Source: Andreprevotia sp. IGB-42 (GTDB taxonomy: Bacteria; Pseudomonadota; Gammaproteobacteria; Burkholderiales; Chitinibacteraceae). Taken from it: DNA of 64,000 nt. The DNA lies in NCBI RefSeq assembly GCF_009848685.1, contig NZ_WXTX01000016.1, forward strand, positions 1-64,000. The letters run 5' to 3'. The notes under the pieces were generated by a model that made no database searches, was not told the origin of the DNA, and saw only the letters and a program-made list of their open reading frames with translations. How positions within the stretch are numbered: the first letter of the stretch is position 1; each line of letters starts with the position of its first letter. Positions 36,893 to 46,854 of the stretch are shown piece by piece. The position numbers and the translations under genes are program-made.

Positions 36893-36922
36893 CAAACAAA
36901 CATGCCCGGCGAACCGGGCATG
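36893..36922 (-). terminator. Terminator of the mutarotase gene
   Basis: A 9-bp stem (catgcccgg / ccgggcatg) with a 4-nt loop is followed on the minus strand by TTTGTTT. Confidence 0.8.
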
Positions 36923-36956
36923 GCAGTCAAACCAAACGGGCAAACATCGGCCGCAA

Positions 36957-37859
36957 TCAGCCAGAGATGGTCATGGTGGCACGGTACTGCTGGCCCGGAG
37001 CCAGCTCGCGCGCATTATCGAACACATCGCCGCGCTCGACACACACAAAGCCCGAGAAGTGCTCACGCACATCACCGATATCCCTGGAATGGTCGCCGGG
37101 GTTCCATACCACCGCGGTTCTGGTATCCGCGCTGTATACACGGGTGACGCCGGCACTGCTGCTGATGGTCTGCTCGGCCGGTACATCGAGGTATACCGAA
37201 TCGTGCGTATCCACGATCTTCACCGGGCCGTGCTGCACGGTGCGCTCGTTGGCACCGCCAACGGTGTTGATGCGGGTGCAGCCATCAAGCCCGCCCACTT
37301 CGATCTGCGCCACATCGGGCACACTGAAATAGCTGTGCAGCGCAGCGGCAAACTTCACGGACACATTGCCCTTGTGTTCAGCCACCAGTTCGACATCCAG
37401 TGCCTTGCCCACAATCACGGTAAACACAAACCGGAACGGGTGCGGCCATACCTTCAGCGTGGCTTCGCTGTCGGTCAGTACCAGGGTCACACTGGTGCGG
37501 CCATCGGCCAGCGCCGCTGCACTGTCCAGCGTCCACAGCGCGGTGCGGGCAAAGCCGTGCGAGGGAAAGCCTTCCGGATGGGCACCGAACCACGGCATGC
37601 ACAGCGGAATACCGCCGCGCACAGCCTTGCCAGGCACATAGGTGGCCAGTGGCGACACCCACAGCAGATCACGACCACCTGCAGGGGTGAACGACAATAC
37701 ATGGGCACCTTGCAAAGTCAGCGCGGCGCGGCCGAGTGGGTTTTCAACCACCAGTACCTGCAGACCTTCACCCTCGCCGCCCACCAGTTGGGTTGACGGT
37801 ACAACGCTGACACCAGCCACATCGGCAAGGCGGGAATCGAAAACGGACAAACTGGACAT
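36957..37859 (-). CDS. D-hexose-6-phosphate mutarotase (YeaD type)
   Basis: 300 residues, aldose 1-epimerase superfamily beta-sandwich. Markers: LTLQGAHVLSFTPAG, LWVSPLATYVPGKAVRGGIP, CMPWFGAHPEGFPSHGFAR (conserved His), and VVWNPGDHSRDIGD with C-terminal FVCVERGDV (Glu). It interconverts anomers of sugar phosphates. It stands alone with its own terminator. Confidence 0.92.
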   Translation of the reverse strand: MSSLSVFDSRLADVAGVSVVPSTQLVGGEGEGLQVLVVENPLGRAALTLQGAHVLSFTPAGGRDLLWVSPLATYVPGKAVRGGIPLCMPWFGAHPEGFPSHGFARTALWTLDSAAALADGRTSVTLVLTDSEATLKVWPHPFRFVFTVIVGKALDVELVAEHKGNVSVKFAAALHSYFSVPDVAQIEVGGLDGCTRINTVGGANERTVQHGPVKIVDTHDSVYLDVPAEQTISSSAGVTRVYSADTRTAVVWNPGDHSRDIGDVREHFSGFVCVERGDVFDNARELAPGQQYRATMTISG

Positions 37860-37965
37860 GGCAGGCTCCTCGGTTCAGGGCTGGGTGAAAACAAGCTGGA
37901 AGTTTAAGACAAGGCGCCAACGGACGGCATGCATGCTATCCCTATGTGGGCCGGATTCGTCGCGC

Positions 37966-38841
37966 TCAAGGGGCCGGTTTGCGGCCCTGCTGCGAATAGC
38001 CATCGCGCCAGATCGACGGATTGCGCGTCGGGTCCAGCCATAGCGACAACCACTTGAAAGTGCGTCGATAGGCGTCTTCGGTCGCCTTGGGATCAGGTGC
38101 GCTGGTCACGCCGGCGCCCGGCTTCACGCCATCGGGCACATCCTTGCGCACTTTCAGACTGGTATTGGGGGTATCGAAATCGTGATACACGCCGGGGTAG
38201 GTAACGACGTGGAAGGTATCGCCTGGCAGGCGTTCATCTAGCTGCTTGCAATCGTCTGCGGCAGTCCAGTCATCGGCTTCGCCGATCAGCACCAGCGTGG
38301 GGATTTCCGGATCGTATTGATCATTGGCCAGCGCGCGCTTGCAGCTCGGGTAGAAAGCCACTGCCACCTTGATATTGGGGGTAGTACGGCCGATCAGGCG
38401 CAACACGGTGCTGGCTCCGTTGGACCAGCCCAGCACGCCCACCCGGTTGCCATCGATCTCGCGCCGGGCACGCAGCCAACTGATGGCAAACTGGGCATCG
38501 TCGGCGCGCAGCGTGGTATCGATCTTGCGCTGGGGAATGGGCACCGTGCAGATCTCGCGCACGCCACGGCCGGTAAAGCTGTCCAGCATCAGCACGCCGT
38601 AGCCCAGTTCCTGCAGCAGCGCGCCCATGCGTGCCGGGCGCGCGCTGATGGCGCCGGATTTGGTCCGCAGGCCACCGCAGCCATGCAGCAGCAGCATGGC
38701 GGGCGCATTGCTGCTGCCCTTGGGCGGGCGCAGGTATTCACCAGAGAGCGATGCGCCATCGGGGCCGGCCAGTTTGACTGGCTGCGCCAACACGCCAGCA
38801 GAGGCAACGGCAAACAGGAAGAGGCAGAAAATGCGTTTCAC
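37966..38841 (-). CDS. Dienelactone-hydrolase-like alpha/beta hydrolase, exported
   Basis: 291 residues from a GTG at 38841, chosen because it gives a signal peptide (VKRIFCLFLFAVASAGVLA). Alpha/beta-hydrolase fold: LLLHGCGGLR (oxyanion region), nucleophile Ser in VLGWSNGAST, Asp in LIGEADDWT and His in YPGVYHDFD. This is the dienelactone hydrolase group; the actual substrate is unknown. Presumed periplasmic. Confidence 0.85.
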   Translation of the reverse strand: MKRIFCLFLFAVASAGVLAQPVKLAGPDGASLSGEYLRPPKGSSNAPAMLLLHGCGGLRTKSGAISARPARMGALLQELGYGVLMLDSFTGRGVREICTVPIPQRKIDTTLRADDAQFAISWLRARREIDGNRVGVLGWSNGASTVLRLIGRTTPNIKVAVAFYPSCKRALANDQYDPEIPTLVLIGEADDWTAADDCKQLDERLPGDTFHVVTYPGVYHDFDTPNTSLKVRKDVPDGVKPGAGVTSAPDPKATEDAYRRTFKWLSLWLDPTRNPSIWRDGYSQQGRKPAP

Positions 38842-38984
38842 GGGTACTCTTGGGTGCAATCTGGAGCCGGGCAATGCGGCTCCTTCAACCGGCGCGGACT
38901 GTAACACACTCCTTATACTGGCAACTACGCCACTAATGGACTACATAAGGTGAGTCGGCCGCCACCACCCTGACTGAGCCCGCC

Positions 38985-39794
38985 ATGAGCGATACCCTGC
39001 GCATCGATATCGACCCCACCGGTATTGCCACTGTAACGCTGGAGCGCCCCGGGCGCGCCAATGCCATTGATGAAGTGATGATGGCCGAGCTGACCGCCAC
39101 GCTGGCCGCACTGGCGCAGAACCCCACGCTGCGGGTGCTGGTGCTGACGGCCAGTGGCACCGCGTTTTCTGCCGGTGCGGATCACCAGTGGATGCAACGC
39201 ACGCTCGATGGTGATCAGCACCAGAACTTCGAAGAAGCGCTGCGGCTGGCGCGGCTATTGCAATTGCTCGATCGTTTTCCCGTTCCCACCATCGCCCGCG
39301 TCAACGGCGCTACGCTGGGCACCGGCGTTGGCCTCGTTGCCTGCTGCGATATGGTGGTGGCGCTCTCCACCAGCTGTTTCAGGCTGCCCGAAGTCGAACT
39401 GGGCCTGGTGCCCGCGGTAATCGGCCCCTTCGTTCTTGCCAAGATAGGCGCCAGCGCCGCGCGGCGCTACTTCCTGACCGCGGAGGAGATCAGCGCAGAA
39501 GCCGCGCAGCGCTTGGGCCTGGTGCATGAAGTGGCCACCGCCGCCGACGAACTGGACCTGATCGTGGAGCGCTGGTGCAAGCGGCTGCAGCGCAATGGCC
39601 AGCACGCAGTCACTTCCACCAAGAAGCTGATTGCCGCCGTGGGCCACCGGCTGATCGACGATGCGCTGATTTCCGACACCGCCCACCGCACTGCCCACCT
39701 GCGTGCACACCCGGAGGCGCGCGAAGGCGTCAGCCAGTACCTGCGCCACTATGCGCTGCGCCAGGCCAACCTGCATGGCAACCCGGACGACTGA
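38985..39794 (+). CDS. Enoyl-CoA hydratase/isomerase family protein
   Basis: 269 residues, crotonase fold. Markers: VTLERPGRANAIDEVMM, oxyanion-hole segment TAFSAGADHQWM, and NGATLGTGVGLVACCDMVVA with ELGLVPAVIGPFV. It resembles methylglutaconyl-CoA or short-chain enoyl-CoA hydratases, but no other acyl-CoA gene is nearby. Its stop codon directly abuts that of the convergent barrel-protein gene. Confidence 0.92.
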   Translation: MSDTLRIDIDPTGIATVTLERPGRANAIDEVMMAELTATLAALAQNPTLRVLVLTASGTAFSAGADHQWMQRTLDGDQHQNFEEALRLARLLQLLDRFPVPTIARVNGATLGTGVGLVACCDMVVALSTSCFRLPEVELGLVPAVIGPFVLAKIGASAARRYFLTAEEISAEAAQRLGLVHEVATAADELDLIVERWCKRLQRNGQHAVTSTKKLIAAVGHRLIDDALISDTAHRTAHLRAHPEAREGVSQYLRHYALRQANLHGNPDD

Positions 39795-40922
39795 TCAGCG
39801 CCAGGCGCTGCCCACCTGGAAGTAGAACGCACCTTCATCCGGCCCGCGCGCGATATCCATGCCCACGGCAAGGCCCAGCTTGCGCGCGATCAGGTAACGG
39901 AAACCGGCACCATAGCTGTACACATTGGCGGCCTCGCCATAATCATTCCATTTGCCCCAGGCCTTGCCCGCCCCGCCGAAGGCCAGCAACGACCAGCGCG
40001 ATGAAATATCCCAGCGTGCCTCCAGCTCGCCCACCAGCGTGGTTTCATCCTGATACCGGCCACGCGATACCCCGCGCAGGTCCACATAGGGCAATGCATA
40101 GAACGGCACATCGCCCCGTGCCGCCTGGCCTTGCACCCGCGCGCCCAGCACCCACGCCTTGCTCAGCGGCATCCAGTGATAGCCCTTGGCATCGTAGGTT
40201 TCAAAATCCTGCGTGCTGCCCAGCCAGCCACGCGCAGCCTGCGCCTGCAGCTCGGCATAGCTGCCGCTCTTGGGGAAGAAGAAATTGTCGCGTGATTCGT
40301 AATCGACCACCAGACCGCCCTTGCCGATGCGCCGGTCCTGCGGTTCCAGCCCCGCAGCCTCGGCATACTTGCCCTTGAACTGGCTGGTACCGCTGAAGTA
40401 CACGTAGCGGGCACCGGCGTACCAGTGGCTGTCTCCGATGCGGGCCAGCAGTTGCTGTACCAGCGCGGTGCCATCGAGCGTATAGGAATGCGGCTGGTTC
40501 TTGCGGTCGTAAAAATCGAGGTTGAAGCTGCCCTTGCCCACCGCCCCCAGGTAGCGGTAACGGTCGCCATCCCAGGTATGGAAGTGCACGGCGCCAGCAC
40601 CCCAAGTGCCGTTCTCGGTCATCATGCCGCCCAATCCGGTGATGTTGGGTGGTTGCGGGCGGCCACTTTCCTTGATGCTCTCCGCAGCGGATTCGGCAAT
40701 CGACTGATCGAAATACATCAGCATCAGCCCGCCGCCATAGCCCACCGCAGGCTCGGTAATCACCGTGGGAACCGGCAATGCGCCCTTGTGATTGAGCAGG
40801 AAATCGCTGACGTCGAATGCGCCATCATCGGGATCGTGGAATTCGCTGGCCCAACTGGCCTGGCTGCAGCCAGCCAGCAGCGCGGTGCAAACAAGCTGAC
40901 GCCATCCATTCAATACCTTCAT
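39795..40922 (-). CDS. Outer-membrane beta-barrel of the Omp85/bacterial surface antigen type
   Basis: 375 residues with a signal peptide (about 1-25, ending ASWA). No POTRA repeats; the whole chain looks like the 16-strand surface-antigen domain with alternating aromatic strands (HWYAGARYVYFSG, RDNFFFPKSGSYAELQAQ, YSYGAGFRYLIARKLGLAVG). RGPDEGAFYFQVGSAWR at the C-terminus is typical of this family, though it ends in Arg rather than Phe. Role unknown; such single-domain barrels are poorly characterised. Confidence 0.86.
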   Translation of the reverse strand: MKVLNGWRQLVCTALLAGCSQASWASEFHDPDDGAFDVSDFLLNHKGALPVPTVITEPAVGYGGGLMLMYFDQSIAESAAESIKESGRPQPPNITGLGGMMTENGTWGAGAVHFHTWDGDRYRYLGAVGKGSFNLDFYDRKNQPHSYTLDGTALVQQLLARIGDSHWYAGARYVYFSGTSQFKGKYAEAAGLEPQDRRIGKGGLVVDYESRDNFFFPKSGSYAELQAQAARGWLGSTQDFETYDAKGYHWMPLSKAWVLGARVQGQAARGDVPFYALPYVDLRGVSRGRYQDETTLVGELEARWDISSRWSLLAFGGAGKAWGKWNDYGEAANVYSYGAGFRYLIARKLGLAVGMDIARGPDEGAFYFQVGSAWR

Positions 40923-41030
40923 CCCCGCCCACCCCGCTTCATCGCCATTGCAGAAAGCATAGCCGATACGGATGGTGCCACGCCGCAGCTTGCGGCGCGA
41001 TACGGGTTTGCTTGGATAGCGGTCAGTAAA

Positions 41031-41897
41031 TCAGTGGATCACGCCCGGTGCCTTGCCGGTGCCGTGGCCGCCAAACAGTTGCACCACATCGACGGCATCG
41101 AACTCGTATTTCTTGCCGCAGAATTCGCAGGTCACATCGACATGGCCCTTTTCGGCAATCACGCCATCGACCTCATCCTTGCCCACCATTTCCAGCATGC
41201 CGCCCACGCGCTCACGCGAGCAGGTGCAGGCAAATGACGGCTTGGCGGGCTCGAACACGCGCACCTGCTCCTGGTGGAACAACCGGTACAGCATGTCCTG
41301 CGGCGGCAGGCCCAGCAGCTCTTCGTCGGTAATGGTTTCGGAGAGTTTCTGCACCCGCTCCCATGCATCCGGGTCACCCTGGCCGGCCGGCAGCTTCTGC
41401 ACCAGCAAACCCGCGCTGGTATCGGCATTGCACGCCAGCCACAGGCGGGTTTCCAATTGCTCCGAGCTGGCCATGTAGTGCTCGATGATCTCGGCCACGC
41501 TCTGGCCCGGTTCAAAGCCGACGATGCCCTGATAGGGCTCGCCCTCGGTCGGGTCCAGCGTGATGATGAACTTGCCCTTGCCCAGCAGCTCGCCCAGCGA
41601 CGCTTCGGGCACATCGCCATCCCAGCGTGCCATGGCGCGCATGGTCATCTTGCTGGTGACCTCGACCACCAGCAGCTTGACCGCGCCATCGCCATGCAGT
41701 TGCATGATCAGCGTGCCGTCGAACTTGAGCGTGGCCGACAGCAGCGTTGCCGCGGTCATCAGCTCGCCGATGCGTTTTTGCAGTACTGGCGGGTAGTCGT
41801 GCCGGGCCAGTACCTCCTTGTAGGTCGCATCGAGCTGCACGATTTCGCCCCGGACCGGGGCATCGTCAAAAATGAAACGCTCAAGCGTGTCTTGCAT
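41031..41897 (-). CDS. hslO: Redox-regulated chaperone Hsp33
   Basis: 288 residues from the ATG at 41897 (MQDTLERFIFDDAPVRGEIV). The C-terminal zinc switch has the CTCSRERVGG pair and the VTCEFCGKKYEF pair (CXC and CXXC). The N-terminal domain has LMQLHGDGAVKLLVVEVT. It unfolds and holds proteins under oxidative and heat stress in the cytosol. Confidence 0.97.
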   Translation of the reverse strand: MQDTLERFIFDDAPVRGEIVQLDATYKEVLARHDYPPVLQKRIGELMTAATLLSATLKFDGTLIMQLHGDGAVKLLVVEVTSKMTMRAMARWDGDVPEASLGELLGKGKFIITLDPTEGEPYQGIVGFEPGQSVAEIIEHYMASSEQLETRLWLACNADTSAGLLVQKLPAGQGDPDAWERVQKLSETITDEELLGLPPQDMLYRLFHQEQVRVFEPAKPSFACTCSRERVGGMLEMVGKDEVDGVIAEKGHVDVTCEFCGKKYEFDAVDVVQLFGGHGTGKAPGVIH

Positions 41898-42008
41898 GGT
41901 TTTTCCTTCATCGGCCATTGCCCGGCCGCCAGATCGAGGGCACCGCCACCCGCCAGGCAGGTTTTACGCGGTTTGGATGACAGCAGTAATTGGTGTCGAC
42001 TGCGGCAG

Positions 42009-43052
<1,044 letters not shown>

Positions 43053-43056
<4 letters not shown>

Positions 43057-43595
43057 CCCTCTTCCTCTATCAGTTGTATCAAGCGGTGCAGCGCGTGGCG
43101 CACCGTTTGCGCGCGTACCGCGACGCGGTCGCCGGCAAACAGCTTGCATTCGGTTTCTATGCCGGACGGCGTACCCCAGGCCAGCCACACGGTGCCCACC
43201 GGTTTCTCCGCCGAACCGCCGCCCGGGCCGGCCACGCCGGATACCGCCACACCCCATTGCGCGCCGGCCTGTGCCATGGCGCCCTGCACCATCATCGCCA
43301 CCACGGGCTCGCTGACCGCACCGAGCGCATCGATGACTGCCGGCGGCACATCCAGCATGGCAATCTTGGCATCGTTGGCATAGGTGATATAGCCGCGCTC
43401 GAACCACTTGCTGCTGCCGGCAATATCGGTAATCGCTCCGGCAATCAGCCCGCCGGTGCAGGATTCGGCCGTGGTAACCGTCTGGCCGAGGTCCAGCAGC
43501 AGTTGGCCCAGGCGCGTGGCCAGCGCAAGGCTGTGCTGCGGGTTGATGGGGGCGGTTTTATCCAAGGGAGTGGAATCCTGCACAAAGATGGGCAT
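43053..43595 (-). CDS. pncC: Nicotinamide-nucleotide amidohydrolase (CinA C-terminal family)
   Basis: 180 residues. Markers: TVTTAESCTGGLIAGAITDIAGSS, YITYANDAKIAMLDV, AVSEPVVAMM, and VAVSGVAGPGGGSAEKPVGTVW. It deamidates nicotinamide mononucleotide in pyridine nucleotide salvage. Its ATG overlaps the orn stop by one base (TGATG) and its stop overlaps the BPH start (ATGA), so all three are translationally coupled. Confidence 0.95.
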
Positions 43596-44164
43596 CAATC
43601 GCTGGGCAGCTCGTTCGCCGGCACTTTCAGGAAGTGCTCGCGATAGAACTTGAGTTCGTCGATGGATTCATACACATCCGCCAGCGCAGTGTGGCTGCCT
43701 TTCTTCTTGAACAGCTTGTAGATGGCCGGCTGCCAGCGCTTGCACAACTCCTTGAGTGTGGAGACATCCAGGTTGCGGTAATGGAACCAGTCTTCCAGCA
43801 CCGGCATCCAGCGCGCCATGAAGCGGCGATCCTGACCAATGGAATTGCCACACATGGGGCTACCCTGGCGCGGGCTGTATTGCGCGATGAAGGCCAGCGC
43901 CTCTGCCTGCACCTGTTCTTCGGACAGCGTGGATGCCTTCACCTTGTCGATCAGGCCGGAACGGCCATGCGTGCCCTTGTTCCAGTCGTCCATGCCATCG
44001 AGCACGGCGTCGCTCTGGTGTACCACCCACACCGGGCTTTCCGCCACGGTCACGAGGTTGCTGTCGGTAATGACGATGGCAAGCTCGATGATCTTGTCGT
44101 TGAGAGGATCCAGGCCGGTCATTTCCATGTCCAGCCAGATCAGGTTGTTCTGGTCTTGCGCCAT
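43595..44164 (-). CDS. orn: Oligoribonuclease
   Basis: 189 residues. DEDDh exonuclease motifs: [13 protein letters not shown] (Asp/Glu), [12 protein letters not shown] and [20 protein letters not shown] (final His/Asp). It degrades very short RNAs, including the pGpG left from cyclic-di-GMP breakdown. First gene of the four-gene operon; divergent from the protease gene at 44277. Confidence 0.98.
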   Translation of the reverse strand: MAQDQNNLIWLDMEMTGLDPLNDKIIELAIVITDSNLVTVAESPVWVVHQSDAVLDGMDDWNKGTHGRSGLIDKVKASTLSEEQVQAEALAFIAQYSPRQGSPMCGNSIGQDRRFMARWMPVLEDWFHYRNLDVSTLKELCKRWQPAIYKLFKKKGSHTALADVYESIDELKFYREHFLKVPANELPSD

Positions 44165-44276
44165 TGCGCGCTCCTGTGTGTGATGCCGAATGCGTCATTC
44201 TACCATTCGGGGATGCCTGCCCGGCTTGGCCGCTGGCTGTGCGATAATTACCGACTGGATTTCAACTGTACCCGCC

Positions 44277-45527
44277 ATGACCGCCCATACGTTTTCCATC
44301 CTGTTCGTGTTTGCGCTGATCGTCAGCGTGCTGTTGCAACTGTGGCTGGCCATGCGCCAGATCAATCACGTGCGCCGCAACAGCGCGGCGGTGCCGGCCG
44401 AGTTTGCCGGGCGCATCACGCTGGAATCGCACCAGCGCGCCGCCAGCTATACGGTCACCAAAACCCGCTTCGGCATGATCAGCACGCTGTTCGAGGCCAT
44501 CGTGCTGCTGGCATTCACGCTGGGGGGCGGCATCGAATGGCTGACTACGCTGACCAACAGCTGGTTTCCCGCATCGCCCATCCTGGCCGGGGTAACGATG
44601 ATTGCGCTGCTGGGCCTGATCAACACGGTCATCTCGTTGCCCTTGTCGTGGATTTCCACCTTCCGCATCGAAGCCGCGTATGGCTTCAACCAGAGTACAC
44701 CTGCACTATGGCTGGGCGATCTCGTCAAGACCGCCGGCCTTGCCGTGGTGATCGGCCTGCCGCTGCTGAGCGCGGTGCTGTGGCTGATGAACCGCATGGG
44801 AGACAACTGGTGGCTGTACGTGTGGGGCACCTGGGTGGGTTTCTCTCTGCTGCTGATGTGGATCTTCCCGACCTGGATCGCCCCCTTGTTCAACAAGTTC
44901 GAACCGCTGCCGGACGATGGGCTGCGCAGCCGTATCGAAAACCTGCTGACCCGTTGCGGCTTCACGGCCAGCGGCATCTTCATGATGGACGGCAGCAAGC
45001 GCTCCAGCCACGGCAATGCCTACTTCACCGGTCTTGGCAAAACCAAGCGCATCGTGTTTTTCGATACCTTGCTCAAGCAGCTTGATGGCGATGAGATCGA
45101 AGCAGTACTCGCGCACGAGCTGGGCCATTTCAAGCGCCGCCACATCGTCAAGCGGCTGGTGTGGACCTTCGTGCTGATGCTGGGCCTGTTGTGGGTGCTG
45201 GGCCTGTTGATGAGCGAGAGCTGGTTTTACCAGGGCCTGGGCGTGCAGACCACAAGTACTGCCAACGCGCTCACGCTGTTCTTCCTGGTGATGCCGGTAT
45301 TCACGTTCATCTTCGGCCCGCTGGGCTCGATCATGTCGCGCAAGCACGAATACGAAGCCGATGCCTATGCGGCCGAGCAAGCATCCGCGCGTGATCTGAT
45401 CCAGGCACTGGTGAAGCTGTACCGCGACAATGCCGCCACGCTCACGCCGGACCCGCTGCACAGCATGTTCTACGACAGCCACCCGCCGGCAGCATTACGC
45501 ATTGCCGCATTGCAGCGGCTGGCCTAG
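44277..45527 (+). CDS. M48 family (Ste24/CAAX-protease type) membrane metallopeptidase
   Basis: 416 residues from the ATG at 44277. Several transmembrane helices (residues about 5-25, 65-85, 100-125, 150-200, 290-345). The zinc site is HELGHFKRRH in VLAHELGHFKRRH, with a downstream Glu in KHEYEADAYA. MDGSKRSSHGNAYFTG precedes the site, as in Ste24 proteins. In bacteria these enzymes act in membrane protein quality control. The next genes start 32 bases downstream. Confidence 0.94.
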   Translation: MTAHTFSILFVFALIVSVLLQLWLAMRQINHVRRNSAAVPAEFAGRITLESHQRAASYTVTKTRFGMISTLFEAIVLLAFTLGGGIEWLTTLTNSWFPASPILAGVTMIALLGLINTVISLPLSWISTFRIEAAYGFNQSTPALWLGDLVKTAGLAVVIGLPLLSAVLWLMNRMGDNWWLYVWGTWVGFSLLLMWIFPTWIAPLFNKFEPLPDDGLRSRIENLLTRCGFTASGIFMMDGSKRSSHGNAYFTGLGKTKRIVFFDTLLKQLDGDEIEAVLAHELGHFKRRHIVKRLVWTFVLMLGLLWVLGLLMSESWFYQGLGVQTTSTANALTLFFLVMPVFTFIFGPLGSIMSRKHEYEADAYAAEQASARDLIQALVKLYRDNAATLTPDPLHSMFYDSHPPAALRIAALQRLA

Positions 45528-45559
45528 AACGAGCAGTGAACCCACCACGGAGCCCAGCC

Positions 45560-45868
45560 ATGTCACTCGCCACCGAAACCTGCCAGGCCGATGCCGGCAA
45601 ACTGGACGAAATTGCCGCCGAAATGCTGGCGAGCGAACTGAACGAATGGCTGGTGCTGGGCGGAAAACTGGAAAAAACCTTCCGCTTCAAGGACTTTTAC
45701 CACACCATCGCCTTCGTGAATGCCGTGGCCTATATCGCCAACCGGCAGGATCACCACCCTGATCTGGAAGTCACCTACAGCCGCTGCAAGGTCGTGTGGA
45801 GTACCCACTCGGCCGGCGGCCTGTCCCGCAATGATTTCATCTGCGCCGCACGCCTGGACGCACTCTGA
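45560..45868 (+). CDS. Pterin-4a-carbinolamine dehydratase
   Basis: 102 residues. Family core: LEKTFRFKDFYHTIAFVNAVAYIAN, then RQDHHPDLEVTYSRCKVVWSTHSAGGLSRND with the catalytic His residues (split here; both segments are contiguous in the protein). It recycles tetrahydrobiopterin-type cofactor or acts in folate salvage. It lies between the protease gene and rsgA, with short gaps, probably one operon. The ATG at 45560 gives the normal N-terminus. Confidence 0.94.
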   Translation: MSLATETCQADAGKLDEIAAEMLASELNEWLVLGGKLEKTFRFKDFYHTIAFVNAVAYIANRQDHHPDLEVTYSRCKVVWSTHSAGGLSRNDFICAARLDAL

Positions 45869-45881
45869 ACACGGAAACCCC

Positions 45882-46760
45882 TTGACTGAAATCGCCCGCA
45901 TCGTCGCCAGCTACGGCAGAGCTTATATTTTGGAACTCGCCAATGGTGAGCGGCGCACCGCCAGTGCCCGTGGCAAGAAAACCGACTACGCCTGCGGTGA
46001 CCGGGTAAAAATCACCGTGATCAATCACGAGCAGGCGGTGATCGAGGCAGTGGAGCCGCGCAAGACGCTGCTGTACCGCTCCGACCAGTGGCGCCAGAAG
46101 CTGATCGCCGCCAACATCACGCAACTGGTGATCGTGGTGGCCACCGAGCCGAGCTTTTCCGACGAGCTGATCAGCCGCGCCATCATTGCGGCGGAAGCCG
46201 GCGACATCAAGCCGGTGATCTGCCTGAACAAATCGGAGCTGCCGGGTGCGGACAAGGCGCGGGCGCGGCTGCAATACTTCCTGTCGCTGGGCTACCCGCT
46301 GATCGAAGTGTCCGCATTGCAGGATGTGACGCCGCTGCGCACCGCGCTGGAGGGCGAAACCAGCGTGCTGGTGGGGCAATCGGGCATGGGCAAATCCACG
46401 CTGACCAATGCATTGATCCCGGAAGCCAACGCGCGTGTGAAGGAAATCTCGGTCGCGCTCGATTCCGGCAAGCACACCACGACCAATGCCACGCTGTACA
46501 AGCTGGACGAGCGCTCCGAACTGATCGACTCCCCGGGCCTGCAGTCATTTGGCCTGGCGCACGTGAAAGCGGAAGACCTGCCCTACCTGATGCCGGAGTT
46601 CCGGGTACTGATCGGCGAGTGCCGCTTTGCCAATTGCCGCCACCGGCAAGAGCCCGATTGCGCCATGACCAGCGCGGTGAAAGCCGGCAAGATCCCCAAT
46701 GAACGCCTGAACCTGCTGCACCGCTTGCAGGATGAGCTGGCGCAGCTCAGCACGTATTGA
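45882..46760 (+). CDS. rsgA: Ribosome small subunit-dependent GTPase A
   Basis: 292 residues from a TTG at 45882; no in-frame ATG fits, and GGAA lies 5-6 bases upstream. An OB-fold N-terminus is followed by a circularly permuted GTPase: ICLNKSELPG (G4), then GQSGMGKSTLTNAL (G1) and IDSPGLQSFGL (G3). A C-terminal zinc knuckle has ECRFANCRHRQEPDCAM. It assists late maturation of the 30S subunit. Confidence 0.96.
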   Translation: MTEIARIVASYGRAYILELANGERRTASARGKKTDYACGDRVKITVINHEQAVIEAVEPRKTLLYRSDQWRQKLIAANITQLVIVVATEPSFSDELISRAIIAAEAGDIKPVICLNKSELPGADKARARLQYFLSLGYPLIEVSALQDVTPLRTALEGETSVLVGQSGMGKSTLTNALIPEANARVKEISVALDSGKHTTTNATLYKLDERSELIDSPGLQSFGLAHVKAEDLPYLMPEFRVLIGECRFANCRHRQEPDCAMTSAVKAGKIPNERLNLLHRLQDELAQLSTY

Positions 46761-46854
46761 GCGCAGCCGCCGCTCCCGTTGCGGATTCTGCTGCGAGTCA
46801 GTGCTATGAATAGCGGCCGCAGCGTAGCCTCGCCATACGGCCGGGTTGCCAGCT